A stretch of DNA of 64,000 bases, taken from Candidatus Sulfotelmatobacter kueseliae. GTDB lineage: Bacteria > Acidobacteriota > Terriglobia > Terriglobales > Acidobacteriaceae. The position numbers were made by a program, and so were the translations under genes. Below are positions 43,089 through 51,080 of the stretch, piece by piece. The stretch is from NCBI GenBank assembly GCA_900290255.1, contig OMOD01000188.1, positions 58,905 through 122,904 on the forward strand. The letters are read 5' to 3'. The first letter of the stretch is position 1; the number at the start of each line of letters is the position of its first letter. The notes under the pieces were generated by a model. The model searched no databases. It had not been told where the DNA came from and was given only the letters and a program-made list of their open reading frames with translations.

Positions 43089-43287
43089 AGTCTGGAAGAC
43101 AATGTCAGCCATCATTGATGTTAAAGTTGGAGTGCAGAAGCCCGGAGAGCAGGCGCTGCCTTGTTCGTTTTTCGTAACAACTTTCGCTTTACCCTTGATC
43201 TCGCCGGCCTTCCGGTCTAAGATTCGCCCCGCATCTTTTCCCCCTCATATTTTCTGATTCTTGTTAGGCCCGTTCGGCGCACTAGAA

Positions 43288-43410
43288 CTGGTCTCATAAA
43301 TGTGTTGGGTGGGGAGGCGAACGTCCCTCAGGGGCTAAAGCCCGCATTCTATCGGGCCCTGAACGGCACGGCTGAAGCCGTGCCCTACCCAAAATCATTT
43401 ATGAGACAGG
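43288..43410. mobile_element. MITE-like element with CTCATAAATG inverted ends
   Basis: The left end CTGGTCTCATAAATG, then about 4 bases and GGGTGGGG, pairs with the right end CCCTACCCAAAATCATTTAT, GAGACAGG. The interior has small stems (GGGGCTAAAGCCC, GGCACGGCTGAAGCCGTGCC). It is about 123 bases and has no transposase. A half copy lies at 44396-44442, after the frameshifted gene. Confidence 0.75.
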
Positions 43411-43468
43411 TTGTAGTATCCGGCCCCGTTTCGCAATCATCGGATTCCCACAGTCAAGGAGATTTTCC

Positions 43469-44311
43469 ATGGCGATCAAGAAACTGGGAAAAGTGCCTGA
43501 CACCAGGCAAAGCGTGGTCATGCGCAGCGACCCCAGGCGCATCGATCCGCGAAAACTCAAGCTGGGCAAGCTGGCGGCGCGGCATGATCCGCGCACGCTG
43601 CTGCTCGCCTCTTACATCACGGCCGCGCTGCCCACGCCGCCCGGCAGCTTCGATCTCACGGCGAAGGTTGGTTCGTCATGGGGCATGATGGATAACGATC
43701 AGATCGGCGACTGCACCTGCGCTGCCGCCGGCCACCTGCTCATGGAGTGGACCGCGAACGCGGGCAAGAAAATGTTTACGCCCTCCGACAAGCAGATCGT
43801 CGCGGCGTATTCGGCCATCACCGGCTACAATCCCGTGAACCGGCGCCAACGACAACGGCGCCAATGAAATTGACGTGCTGAATTACTGGCGGCAAAGCGG
43901 CATCGCCGCACACAAGATCGGAGCCTACGCCGCGCTGGAACCCTCCAACCACACCCACATCATGGATTCGGTGTACATCTTCGAAGGCTGCTACATCGGC
44001 TTGTCGCTGCCCGTCAGCGCGCAGGCGCAGGTGCAGAATCATCAGCCGTGGTCGGTGCCGCGGGAGGCCCGACCGGCGACGGGCAGCCCGGATCGTGGGG
44101 AGGCCACGCCGTTCCCGTCGTTGCCTATGACGCCCGCACTCTCACCGTGGTGACTTGGGGAGCGCTGCAAGCCATGACGTGGTCGTTCTGGGACGCGTAC
44201 TGCGATGAAGGTTACGCGATCATCAGCAACGACTACCTGAATGGCCAGGAACAGGCTCCGCAAGGATTCAGCCTGCAGCAGTTGCAGGCCGATCTGGCGG
44301 ACGTCAAATGA
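43469..44311 (+). pseudogene. Cysteine-protease-like protein gene with two compensating frameshifts
   Basis: The gene starts at ATG 43469 (with AAGGAG upstream) and would be about 280 residues if read through. The frame is lost near 43840. The next segment (about 43842-44045) continues in the +1 frame with NEIDVLNYWRQSGIAAHKIG. Near 44048 it returns to the original frame (GGPTGDGQPGSWGGHAVPVV). Net shift is zero. A Gln-Cys pair (DQIGDCTCAAAGH) and a later His (WGGHAVPVV) have the order of papain-like or C39-type folds; the specific family is not certain. Either an old pseudogene or two sequencing/assembly indels. Confidence 0.75.
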
Positions 44312-44395
44312 ATTTTCGATTGACGATTGTCGATTGAAAAGTTGGCTCGGGGGCACCCTTCGGCTCCCCCTCGTTCCTCGGGTCGCTCAGGGCAG

Positions 44396-44442
44396 GCTGA
44401 AAACTGAAGCCGTGCCCTTCTCAAAACCATTTATGAGATAGC
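44396..44442. repeat. Half copy of the CTCATAAATG element
   Basis: CTGAAGCCGTGCCCTTCTC, then AAAACCATTTATGAGATAGCC matches the right end of the element at 43288. The left end is not recognisable. Confidence 0.65.
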
Positions 44443-44452
44443 CTGATAGCCA

Positions 44453-45232
44453 CTAGTCTAGTCTCACCACAAACACCGCTCCCTCGGAAGTCGTGGTCTC
44501 CGCCGCCAGTTCTTGCGCGCGTTCCTGGTCGTCGTCGAGCACGCGCACCCGAATCCACCAGTCGCCGGCCGGGCTCGGGAAGCGCAGCACCTTGGCCGTG
44601 CGATAGCGGCGGGTGAGGTGATCGGCGAGTTTGGTGGCGGCTTTTTCGTCGGTGAAACCGCCGATCTGCACCGCCCATTTCCCCGCCGCATCCAGCGGCG
44701 CACCCGACTGCATCAGCTCGATTTTCACCGGCGCCACCCCCGGCTGCCATACCTCCAGCTTGCGCGCCGCGGCCAGCGAGAGATCGATGACCCGCCCGGG
44801 AATGAACGGTCCCCGGTCGGTGATGCGCACGAGTGCCGTCTGCCCGCTCTTCACGTTGGTGACGCGCACGATCGAGCCCAGCGGAAACGTGCGGTGGGCT
44901 GCGGTCATGGCATGCATGTTGTAGATTTCGCCGTTCGATCCGCGACGGTTGTGGTAGGGCGGACCATACCAGCTGGCCAGTCCGGTTTCGGTCGAGATGG
45001 GCTTGGCGTCGGGGGGAAGCGTGGGCTCGGCGAGGTCGGCGGCTTCCTCGGCCTTAGCCGGAGCCGGTGCTTCACTCCCCGCCGGCGGAGCGGTCTCAGG
45101 TTGCGCGGTCGCTGCCGGAGCGGTCGTCGTGTTCGAACTCGGCGGCGGGGGCGGCGGAACATTCACATGCGCCTGCTTGGGATGGCCGCAGGCGGCGAGA
45201 AAGATGAGCGACAGCAGCAGGATCAGGATCAT
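44453..45232 (-). CDS. rlpA: RlpA-family lytic transglycosylase lipoprotein with SPOR domain
   Basis: The core (259 residues from ATG 45232) begins with a lipoprotein signal (MILILLLSLIFLAACGHPKQ, Cys at residue 15), then a Pro-rich linker. The double-psi barrel RlpA domain follows (about 90-180), with GLASWYGPPYHNRRGSNGE, MTAAHRTFPLGSIVRVTN and the conserved ITDRGPF. The last 75 residues form a SPOR domain, which binds septal peptidoglycan. The signal peptide has no positive N-region, which is odd. An in-frame ATG at 45319 would add a family-A palindrome translation ([13 protein letters not shown]), so the start is unsettled and the element may have recast the 5' end. Confidence 0.85.
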   Translation of the reverse strand: MILILLLSLIFLAACGHPKQAHVNVPPPPPPSSNTTTAPAATAQPETAPPAGSEAPAPAKAEEAADLAEPTLPPDAKPISTETGLASWYGPPYHNRRGSNGEIYNMHAMTAAHRTFPLGSIVRVTNVKSGQTALVRITDRGPFIPGRVIDLSLAAARKLEVWQPGVAPVKIELMQSGAPLDAAGKWAVQIGGFTDEKAATKLADHLTRRYRTAKVLRFPSPAGDWWIRVRVLDDDQERAQELAAETTTSEGAVFVVRLD

Positions 45233-45254
45233 GACGACGCTGACGAAGCGGGTC

Positions 45255-45300
45255 GTGTGGGGACGGCCGCCCTCGGCCGTCCGGTCGAGCGAAGCTCGAC
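45255..45300. repeat. Family-A palindrome at the 5' end of rlpA
   Basis: GTGTGGGGACGGCCGCCCTC followed by GGCCGTCCGGTCGAGCG; minus strand in frame with rlpA reads [13 protein letters not shown], the same as in pcrA. Confidence 0.85.
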
Positions 45301-45331
45301 AGCGCCGTTTGTGGTTCCCCATCCTGCCCGT

Positions 45332-45418
45332 GGGCGCCCCATCCTTTCGCGTTTGTTGCGAAAGGGTGGGCAACAGGTGTCCCATCCTATCCGCGTTCTT
45401 TGCGGATAGGGTGGGAAC
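45332..45418. repeat. Two adjacent family-B hairpins
   Basis: GGCGCCCCATCCTTTCGCG / GCGAAAGGGTGGGCAAC and AGGTGTCCCATCCTATCCGC / GCGGATAGGGTGGGAAC follow each other without a gap. Confidence 0.8.
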
Positions 45419-45420
45419 AT

Positions 45421-45642
45421 CTACTTCGTCGGGTGCTTGTCCATGTAGTCGGCGAATTCGGTCAGCTTTTGCGAAGCGACGCGCAGAGCCTTGGTGGAAT
45501 GGGTTCGCACTGCCGGAACGACTTCGTCGTTCAGATACTTGATGAACTCCGGGATTTCTTTCTCCAGGCGCTCGGCGGCTTCGTTGATGGTCTGGGTCAC
45601 ACGTGCCGATGCGCCTTCCACCTTGCGGTTGAAGTCGTTCAT
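45421..45642 (-). CDS. 73-residue charged helical protein
   Basis: ATG 45642 follows GAGGAG (GAGGAGCACC) at good spacing. The protein is one long amphipathic helix pattern, MNDFNRKVEGASARVTQTIN through ERLEKEIPEFIKYLND and TKALRVASQKLTEFADYMDK. It probably forms a helical bundle and might associate with membranes or granules (phasin-like), but no family is certain. It lies just upstream of rlpA on the same strand, separated from it by the repeat cluster. Confidence 0.7.
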   Translation of the reverse strand: MNDFNRKVEGASARVTQTINEAAERLEKEIPEFIKYLNDEVVPAVRTHSTKALRVASQKLTEFADYMDKHPTK

Positions 45643-45780
45643 GGTGCTCCTCGCGTTCGATGGGCGTGAGATGACTCACGCGGGTTGCGGATGCCAGGCT
45701 CAACTATTATTTCGTGTGCCGGCGGTCGGGTCAATGGCGCGCGGCTGCTTTCGCTGGTTCGGGCCGCGGGGTGCCCCGGT

Positions 45781-45895
45781 CATGCAGGGACAGCCGCCCC
45801 CGGCTGTCCGGCCGAGCGGAGCCCCGCAGCCCGGCTGCCCCACCCGGAGCCTGCCCTGAGCGAAGTCGAAGGGCGCTTTTCGAAGGGTGGGATAC
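45781..45895. repeat. Adjacent family-A and family-B elements
   Basis: CATGCAGGGACAGCCGCCCC and GGCTGTCCGGCCGAGCGG (A) run directly into GCTGCCCCACCCGGAGCC...GGGTGGGATACAC (B) with the TGAGCGAAGTCGAAGGG module. Confidence 0.8.
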
Positions 45896-46000
45896 ACGGA
45901 CCGCTATCGGGTGTGGCCTTCGGAACCACCGTGGAAGAGCGGCGCTTTAGCGCCGCGTCCCAGCGCCCATCGGGAGCGGCCTTTAGGCCCTGTGGAAATT

Positions 46001-46048
46001 GGGGTGCCCATCCTATCCGCGTTCTTTGCGGATAGGATGGGGACTTCC
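46001..46048. repeat. Family-B hairpin upstream of mutY
   Basis: GGGGTGCCCATCCTATCCGC, TTCTTTGC, GGATAGGATGGGGAC form a strong stem about 35 bases before the mutY start codon. Confidence 0.8.
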
Positions 46049-46082
46049 GGAACCAATGTGATATTTTCGCCTCACCAGATCC

Positions 46083-47207
46083 ATGGCCCACCCGAATTCA
46101 TTTCGCACGCGTCTACTCGCCTGGTACGACACCCACGCCCGCAAACTCCCCTGGCGCGCGCCGCCGCGGGCAAAGAAGAGCCGCGATCCCTACCGCGTCT
46201 GGCTATCGGAGATCATGCTGCAGCAGACCCGGGTCGCGGCAGTCATCGAGCACTATCGCGAATTCTTGCGGCGGTTTCCGACCGTCGAGAAGCTGGCGTC
46301 GGCGCGGGAAGCCAGCGTGCTCGCAGCCTGGAGCGGTCTCGGCTACTACCGGCGGGCGCGCATGCTGCACGCGGCCGCCAAAATTATCGTTCACGATCTC
46401 AACGGCCAGTTTCCCGCAACCGCAGAAGGCTGGCTGGCCTTGCCCGGAATCGGCCGCTACACGGCGGCGGCCGTTGCCAGCATCGTCTTTGGCGAAGCGG
46501 TTGCGGTGGTGGACGGCAACGTCGAGCGCGTGCTCCAGCGAGTCTCAGGCCAGCGGCTGGCGGGCCAAGAACTATGGCGCGCGGCGGAGCATTTGCTCGA
46601 CCCTGCGCGCCCTGGCGACTTCAACCAGGCCATGATGGAGCTGGGCGCAACCGTGTGCACGCCGCGTGCTCCCGCGTGCCTTACGTGTCCGGTGGTGAAG
46701 CTGTGCGCCACGCGCGGGGAAATGCCGCGTTCGGCGAAAACCCCGCGGCAGAACAAGCGGGAAATTCATTACGCGCTTTGCCAGACCAAGAACGGGCAAG
46801 GCTCATGTGGGGACGGCCGCCCCCGAAAGCCTGCTTTGAGCGACCCTGAGCATAGCGAAGGGGAGTCGAATGGGTCCGGCGGCCCGGATGTATCGGGCCG
46901 CAGCTTTGGTGAAAGGGCTGTCTTCCTCGTGCAGCGTCCGCCCGATGCGCGCCTAATGGCCGGCATGTGGGAACTGCCCGAGATTGCGCAACCCCAGAAT
47001 CATTGCAAGCCCGCCTTCACGCTTCGCCATTCCATCACGGTGACCGATCACACAGTGCGAGTGTGGTGCCCCCCGGCCCCGCCGTCTGCGAGCGGCGAAT
47101 GGATTCTCTCATCGCGCCTTGGACGCATCCCCCTCACCGGCCTGGCGCGCAAGATTCTGTACAAGGCGGGAGTCATCGCCAGCAAGGAACCAAAGCTGGT
47201 TGACTGA
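46083..47207 (+). CDS. mutY: A/G-specific adenine glycosylase MutY with repeat insertion
   Basis: At 374 residues. The catalytic Glu is E43 in SEIMLQQTR. The helix-hairpin-helix ALPGIGRYTAAAVAS is at about 119-133 with catalytic Asp D144 in VVDGNVERV. The [4Fe-4S] cysteines C192, C199, C202 and C208 have C-X6-C-X2-C-X5-C spacing. A Nudix-like C-terminal domain recognises 8-oxoG (FLVQRPPDARLMAGMWELPE). Residues about 240-277 are a composite insertion of a truncated family-A element (46804-46823), a GAGCGACCCTGAGCATAGCG module and a GCGGCCCGGATGTATCGGGC palindrome. The enzyme removes A opposite 8-oxoG. ATG 46083 has no strong ribosome binding site. Confidence 0.93.
   Translation: MAHPNSFRTRLLAWYDTHARKLPWRAPPRAKKSRDPYRVWLSEIMLQQTRVAAVIEHYREFLRRFPTVEKLASAREASVLAAWSGLGYYRRARMLHAAAKIIVHDLNGQFPATAEGWLALPGIGRYTAAAVASIVFGEAVAVVDGNVERVLQRVSGQRLAGQELWRAAEHLLDPARPGDFNQAMMELGATVCTPRAPACLTCPVVKLCATRGEMPRSAKTPRQNKREIHYALCQTKNGQGSCGDGRPRKPALSDPEHSEGESNGSGGPDVSGRSFGERAVFLVQRPPDARLMAGMWELPEIAQPQNHCKPAFTLRHSITVTDHTVRVWCPPAPPSASGEWILSSRLGRIPLTGLARKILYKAGVIASKEPKLVD
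46804..46903. repeat. Composite repeat insertion inside mutY
   Basis: A truncated family-A start (ATGTGGGGACGGCCGCCCCC) is followed by two TGAGC/GAAGGGG modules and the hairpin CGGCCCGGATGTATCGGGCC. All keep the reading frame. Confidence 0.8.
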
Positions 47208-47209
47208 CC

Positions 47210-47235
47210 AGTGATCACTGGCCACTGATCACTGA
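47210..47235. repeat. CAGTGATCACTGGCCACTGATCACTG palindrome after mutY
   Basis: An inverted repeat of 9-base arms (CAGTGATCA / TGATCACTG) around CTGGCCAC. A partial copy (GACCACTG) follows. It may help terminate mutY, though no T run follows. Confidence 0.6.
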
Positions 47236-47342
47236 CCACTGTTTCTCCGTCCTGCGCCCGTCTCCCGTCATCTAAAATAAGGCCAGCCGGAGGCGGCTTC
47301 ATGCGCTGGCTCACGAATATCCTGAAGGGAAGAGGACGATCC

Positions 47343-47840
47343 ATGGCGGCGTTGAACACGGGAACGAAAGCACCGGACTTTGAATTGAAAACTCTGGACG
47401 GCAAACGATTTTCGCTGCGCGAGGCACTCGCGCGCGGGCCGGTCGCGCTGGCCTTCTTCAAAGTGTCGTGCCCAATCTGCCAGTTCGCGTTGCCCTACCT
47501 CGAGCGGCTGCACCAGGCATACCGACAGAAGGGATACACGCTGGTCGCGGTTTCGCAGAACGACGCCAAGGAGACGGCGGCGTTCAACAAAGAATTCGGC
47601 GTGACTTTTCCTGTGCTGCTCGACGATACGCGGACCTATCCCGTCTCGAACGCTTACGGGCTGACCAACGTGCCCACCCTGTTCTGGATCGCGGCCGATG
47701 GCGAGATTGAAATCTCTAGCGTGGGCTGGTTGAAGATGGACTTCGAGGCCATCAACCGCAAGATGGCCGAGGCCGGAAAAATCTCCATCGCCCCGGTGTT
47801 CAAGCCCGGGGAAAGCGTGCCAGATTTCCGTGCCGGTTGA
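47343..47840 (+). CDS. Peroxiredoxin/TlpA-like thiol-redox protein
   Basis: At 165 residues from ATG 47343 (GGAAGAGGA upstream). The AhpC-TSA/redoxin fold shows APDFELKTLDGKRFSLREAL, FFKVSCPICQFALPYLE with C43-P-I-C46, and a conserved Pro in TNVPTLFWIAADG. The CxxC is of the thioredoxin type, so it may act as a thiol reductase or a thiol-dependent peroxidase. There is no signal peptide, unlike TlpA, so it is probably cytoplasmic. An in-frame ATG at 47301 adds a basic leader (MRWLTNILKGRGRS) that might anchor it. Confidence 0.85.
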   Translation: MAALNTGTKAPDFELKTLDGKRFSLREALARGPVALAFFKVSCPICQFALPYLERLHQAYRQKGYTLVAVSQNDAKETAAFNKEFGVTFPVLLDDTRTYPVSNAYGLTNVPTLFWIAADGEIEISSVGWLKMDFEAINRKMAEAGKISIAPVFKPGESVPDFRAG

Positions 47841-48018
47841 GGGTCCAAGAACTAGCCGCCGGTCCGGCGGCTGACCACAGGCCAAGCCCAACCGTAAGAT
47901 GTGATCGCCAAGCCCTTACCTTGCACCCTGCCGTCGGATGAGGTCGTTACCGTCAGACAGACCCTTCGCAGGGGGTAAGTGTAAACATCTGCCGAGAACC
48001 CTTTTGAAGGTCGGGAAT

Positions 48019-48555
48019 CTAGTTCTGCTTCTGAGCCGTCGTCTTCGTTGCCGCGGCCGCTGGCACGGAGTATTCGCCTTCCATACTCACCGCTCCACCA
48101 GTCTCGTCCTCCGACGCCGTGTACGTGCCCTTCCCCTTAATCCCCTCCAGCTTTCCAGTTCCGCCCGTGAACGCCCAGGTACCCTTGACGCTCTCAATCA
48201 CACTTTTCGGCTTCCCGTCTTTCACGACGGCCCAATCGAAGTTGAGGTAGAACTTATCTCCGTTCTCCATACTGCCGACCAAAGTTCCACGGGTTGAGGC
48301 TCGAGTTGGGCTGTTTTCTGAGAACGCAACGTAGGTTCCATCCTTCGATTTTTCACCCACCATTTCCATCGGAGTCGACCACGGGCAAGTATTTTTCTCC
48401 AACGTCAACCTGTGTCCGGCCTGGTCCCCAGCTTCCGCCGTGCCGACCACCCCCGGCTTCGGGCATTGCATCTTGCCGGCAACCTTGGTCTGCGCCGCAA
48501 CCGCCGACGCCAACAACAACCCCAGACCCACCATGCTCACAATCCGTAGTTTCAT
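48019..48555 (-). CDS. Secreted beta-rich protein of unknown function
   Basis: At 178 residues from ATG 48555. A signal peptide (MKLRIVSMVGLGLLLASAVA, cleavage near AQ) precedes a beta-rich domain with two early cysteines (MQCPKPGV, KNTCPWST). Repeating strand patterns (GTYVAFSENSP, FYLNFDWAVVKDGKP, KGTWAFTGGTGKLEGIKGKG) and TASEDETGGAVSMEGEY follow, and the tail is rich in Ala, Thr and Lys. It resembles small periplasmic allene-oxide-cyclase/lipocalin-like barrels, in which a GTWxFTGGTGK loop is common, but the fold is not certain. Upstream frame to 48687 is not used. Confidence 0.65.
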   Translation of the reverse strand: MKLRIVSMVGLGLLLASAVAAQTKVAGKMQCPKPGVVGTAEAGDQAGHRLTLEKNTCPWSTPMEMVGEKSKDGTYVAFSENSPTRASTRGTLVGSMENGDKFYLNFDWAVVKDGKPKSVIESVKGTWAFTGGTGKLEGIKGKGTYTASEDETGGAVSMEGEYSVPAAAATKTTAQKQN

Positions 48556-48864
48556 CGACCCTCCCTCAAGATGTACCGACATTTCTATTTGCCTTCCCCG
48601 CCCGGGACCATAAACGTGAAAAGAATCAACGCCAGAATGTTGATGAACTGACGGGAACTTCTCCTCGGAGAGGCGGGACTTGCTCATGCGAGCACAAGTG
48701 CCCGAGTTCTGTCAGTGAGTCGGGTCACATCTTTGATGTGCGGTGATCGCCAAGGCTAACAGCGCAGAGCCAGACCAGACCTTAACGGTTGCAGAATCGC
48801 CATATCATGCAAAACCCTCCCCTGACCCCTGCGCCCTCGCCCCTGTTACGATAATTCCAGCCCC
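48556..48864. other. Intergenic region between divergent genes
   Basis: The 309 bases carry AAGTATCG-like stretches of no clear repeat type, a CCCTCCCCTGACCCCTGCGC word near 48815 and the ACGATAATTCC before the ABC-F start. No gene seen. Confidence 0.5.
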
Positions 48865-50931
48865 ATGATCCAGCTTGCCGGCGCCGGAAAACGCTTCGGC
48901 CACAAACTCCTCTTCGAAAACGTGGACTGGCTGATCACGTCCCAGGACCGCATTGGCCTGGTAGGCGCCAACGGCACGGGCAAGTCCACCATCATGAAAA
49001 TTCTCTGCGGCCTGGAGACGCTCGATTACGGCGCGCTGACCATCGCAAAAGGAACGTCGGCCGGATATCTTCCCCAGGATGGCCTCACGCTTTCCGGCCG
49101 CACGGTTTTTGCCGAGTGCATGTCGGTATTTGACGATGTGCGGGCGATGGAGCAGGAACTGGAATCGCTGACCCACGCCATCGCGGAACTCGATCACACC
49201 GGAGCGGAATATGCCGATGTGGCCGACCGCTATCACCGGCTGGAGCACGAGTTCCGCATGCGCGACGGATATTCCGTCGAGGCCGAAGTCGGCCGCGTGC
49301 TGATGGGGCTGGGTTTCGGTAAGGACGACTGGCAGCGCCAGACCGACGAATTTTCCGGCGGCTGGCAGATGCGGCTGGCGCTGGCCAAGCTGCTTCTGCA
49401 GAAGCCGAACCTGCTGCTGCTCGACGAGCCGACCAATCATCTCGATCTCGAAGCCCGCAACTGGCTCGAGGAGTATCTGCAAAATTATCCGCATGCCTTC
49501 GTGCTGATTTCGCATGACCGGTATTTTCTGGATGTGACGGTCGAGAAGACCGCGGAAATCTGGAACCGGCGGATCTGGTTCTACACCGGCAACTACGACA
49601 AGTTTCTGGCGCAGAAAACGCAGCGCAATGAGCAATTGCAGGCGGCCTACCGCAACCAGCGCGAGCGCATCGAGCAACTCGAAGTCTTCATCAATCGGTT
49701 CCGCTACCAGGCCACCAAGGCCAAGCAGGTGCAGAGCCGCATCAAGGAACTGGAACGGATGGAGCGGATCGAAATTCCGCCGGAAGAAAAGACCATTCAC
49801 TTTTCCTTCCCGCAGCCCAAGCCGAGCGGCCGGATCGTGGCGGAATTTGAGGACGTGGCCAAGGTCTATCCCGTACGGCCGTCGAGGCAGAATGGCAGCA
49901 TGTCGCAGGGCCCCGCTCAGGGCAAAGAAAGTGCCGGCGCGAAGCAGACTGCCGAGCGGTCTTCAAGAAAAGACAAAGAAGTCTTCCGCGACGTCAACTT
50001 CATCATCGAGCGCGGCGACCGCATCGCCCTGGTCGGCGTGAACGGCGCGGGCAAGTCTACGCTGATCAAGCTGCTGGCCTCGAGCGAACCGCTCACGCGC
50101 GGCGAATTCCGCCTCGGACACAACGTGCAGGCCGATTATTTCGCGCAGGATCAGTACAAGGAGCTCAATCCTGAGGCGCGGATTCTCGACGATCTGGGCG
50201 AGCTTTCTCCGCGCTCGACGCAGACCGAATTGCGCAGCCTGCTGGGATGTTTTCTTTTTTCCGAAGACGACGTATTCAAGAAGATCGGAGTTCTTTCGGG
50301 CGGCGAACGCGGGCGCTATGCCCTGTTGCGGCTGCTGCTGCATCCGGCGAACTTTCTGCTGCTCGACGAGCCGACCAACCATCTCGACCTGCGGGCCAAA
50401 GACATCCTGCTGAATGCGCTCATGGCGTACACCGGCACGGTGGTTTTCGTTTCCCACGATCGGTATTTCATCGACAAGCTGGCCACGCGCGTGTTTGAAA
50501 TTGGCGACGGCAAGGTCGAAGTTTTCCCCGGCAACTATGAGGACTTTTTGTGGCGGAAGCAGGGCGGACAACATGTCGCGCCGACGCTCGAGGATGTCCC
50601 CGGGGTTGGAACGACCAAACCGGCGGGTGCCCCACTTCTCGCCGATGTTGCGAGAAGTGGGAATGGCGACCCTGTCGCAGAGGTACAGAAGAAGCGCCTG
50701 AATCCCATCAAGCGCAAACAGATGGAAGAGCGGGTTCACGAACTGGAAGAAGAAATCAGCAGCGTCGAGGCCGCCATCGCCCAGTGTGAAACCGAGTTGC
50801 AGAACTTTGTCAGCGCCGAGGAAAGCCAGCGCCAGGCGCAGGAACTGGAGCAGCATAAAGCGGAACATGCTGCGCTGCTTAGGGAGTGGGAGGAGTTAGC
50901 GGAGACCCTGCAACTGGGTCAAGGAACGTAG
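48865..50931 (+). CDS. ABC-F type ATPase (Uup/EttA-like) with repeat insertion
   Basis: At 688 residues with two ABC domains. Walker A1 is GANGTGKST (34-42) and the second, GVNGAGKST, is at about 391-399. Signatures (SGGWQMRLALAKLL and SGGERGRYALLRLL) and Walker B (LLLLDEPTNHLDL, FLLLDEPTNHLDL) are complete, with the ABC-F linker of charged helices between. ABC-F proteins act on ribosomes or as translation or antibiotic-resistance factors, without membrane domains. A family-B palindrome (50624-50666) encodes residues about 587-601 (GAPLLADVARSGN) between the second domain and the C-terminal coiled coil (EERVHELEEEIS). The ATG at 48865 is used. Confidence 0.93.
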   Translation: MIQLAGAGKRFGHKLLFENVDWLITSQDRIGLVGANGTGKSTIMKILCGLETLDYGALTIAKGTSAGYLPQDGLTLSGRTVFAECMSVFDDVRAMEQELESLTHAIAELDHTGAEYADVADRYHRLEHEFRMRDGYSVEAEVGRVLMGLGFGKDDWQRQTDEFSGGWQMRLALAKLLLQKPNLLLLDEPTNHLDLEARNWLEEYLQNYPHAFVLISHDRYFLDVTVEKTAEIWNRRIWFYTGNYDKFLAQKTQRNEQLQAAYRNQRERIEQLEVFINRFRYQATKAKQVQSRIKELERMERIEIPPEEKTIHFSFPQPKPSGRIVAEFEDVAKVYPVRPSRQNGSMSQGPAQGKESAGAKQTAERSSRKDKEVFRDVNFIIERGDRIALVGVNGAGKSTLIKLLASSEPLTRGEFRLGHNVQADYFAQDQYKELNPEARILDDLGELSPRSTQTELRSLLGCFLFSEDDVFKKIGVLSGGERGRYALLRLLLHPANFLLLDEPTNHLDLRAKDILLNALMAYTGTVVFVSHDRYFIDKLATRVFEIGDGKVEVFPGNYEDFLWRKQGGQHVAPTLEDVPGVGTTKPAGAPLLADVARSGNGDPVAEVQKKRLNPIKRKQMEERVHELEEEISSVEAAIAQCETELQNFVSAEESQRQAQELEQHKAEHAALLREWEELAETLQLGQGT
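50624..50666. repeat. Family-B hairpin, in frame within the ABC-F gene
   Basis: GGGTGCCCCACTTCTCGCCG, ATG, TTGCGAGAAGTGGGAATGGC; stem about 10 base pairs. It reads GAPLLADVARSGN, the same frame as the copy in the ABC ATPase. Confidence 0.85.
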
Positions 50932-51080
50932 TCGCTGTTTGCGTCAACTATTCAAAATTGCTGGACTCCGCAGAAGATTAAGCGTAAAGTTCGTCATCCC
51001 CGTCTTCGACCGCGTACGCCCCTTGAAGAAAATTTAGGCAAGAAGGAGCTGGCCGTGAATTCCACAATGATGAGCACACT

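Larger units (their letters stand above)
42634..43468. other. 835-base gap with a gene relic, family-D element and MITE-like element
   Basis: It contains the beta-lactamase relic, a family-D element and the CTCATAAATG element listed separately. I see no intact gene. Confidence 0.7.
45643..46082. other. 440-base gap with stacked repeats of several families
   Basis: Family A (45781-45830), family B (45835-45895), a GTGGAAGAGCGGCGCTTTAG hairpin (45929-45956) and another family B (46001-46048) follow each other. No gene is visible. Confidence 0.75.
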
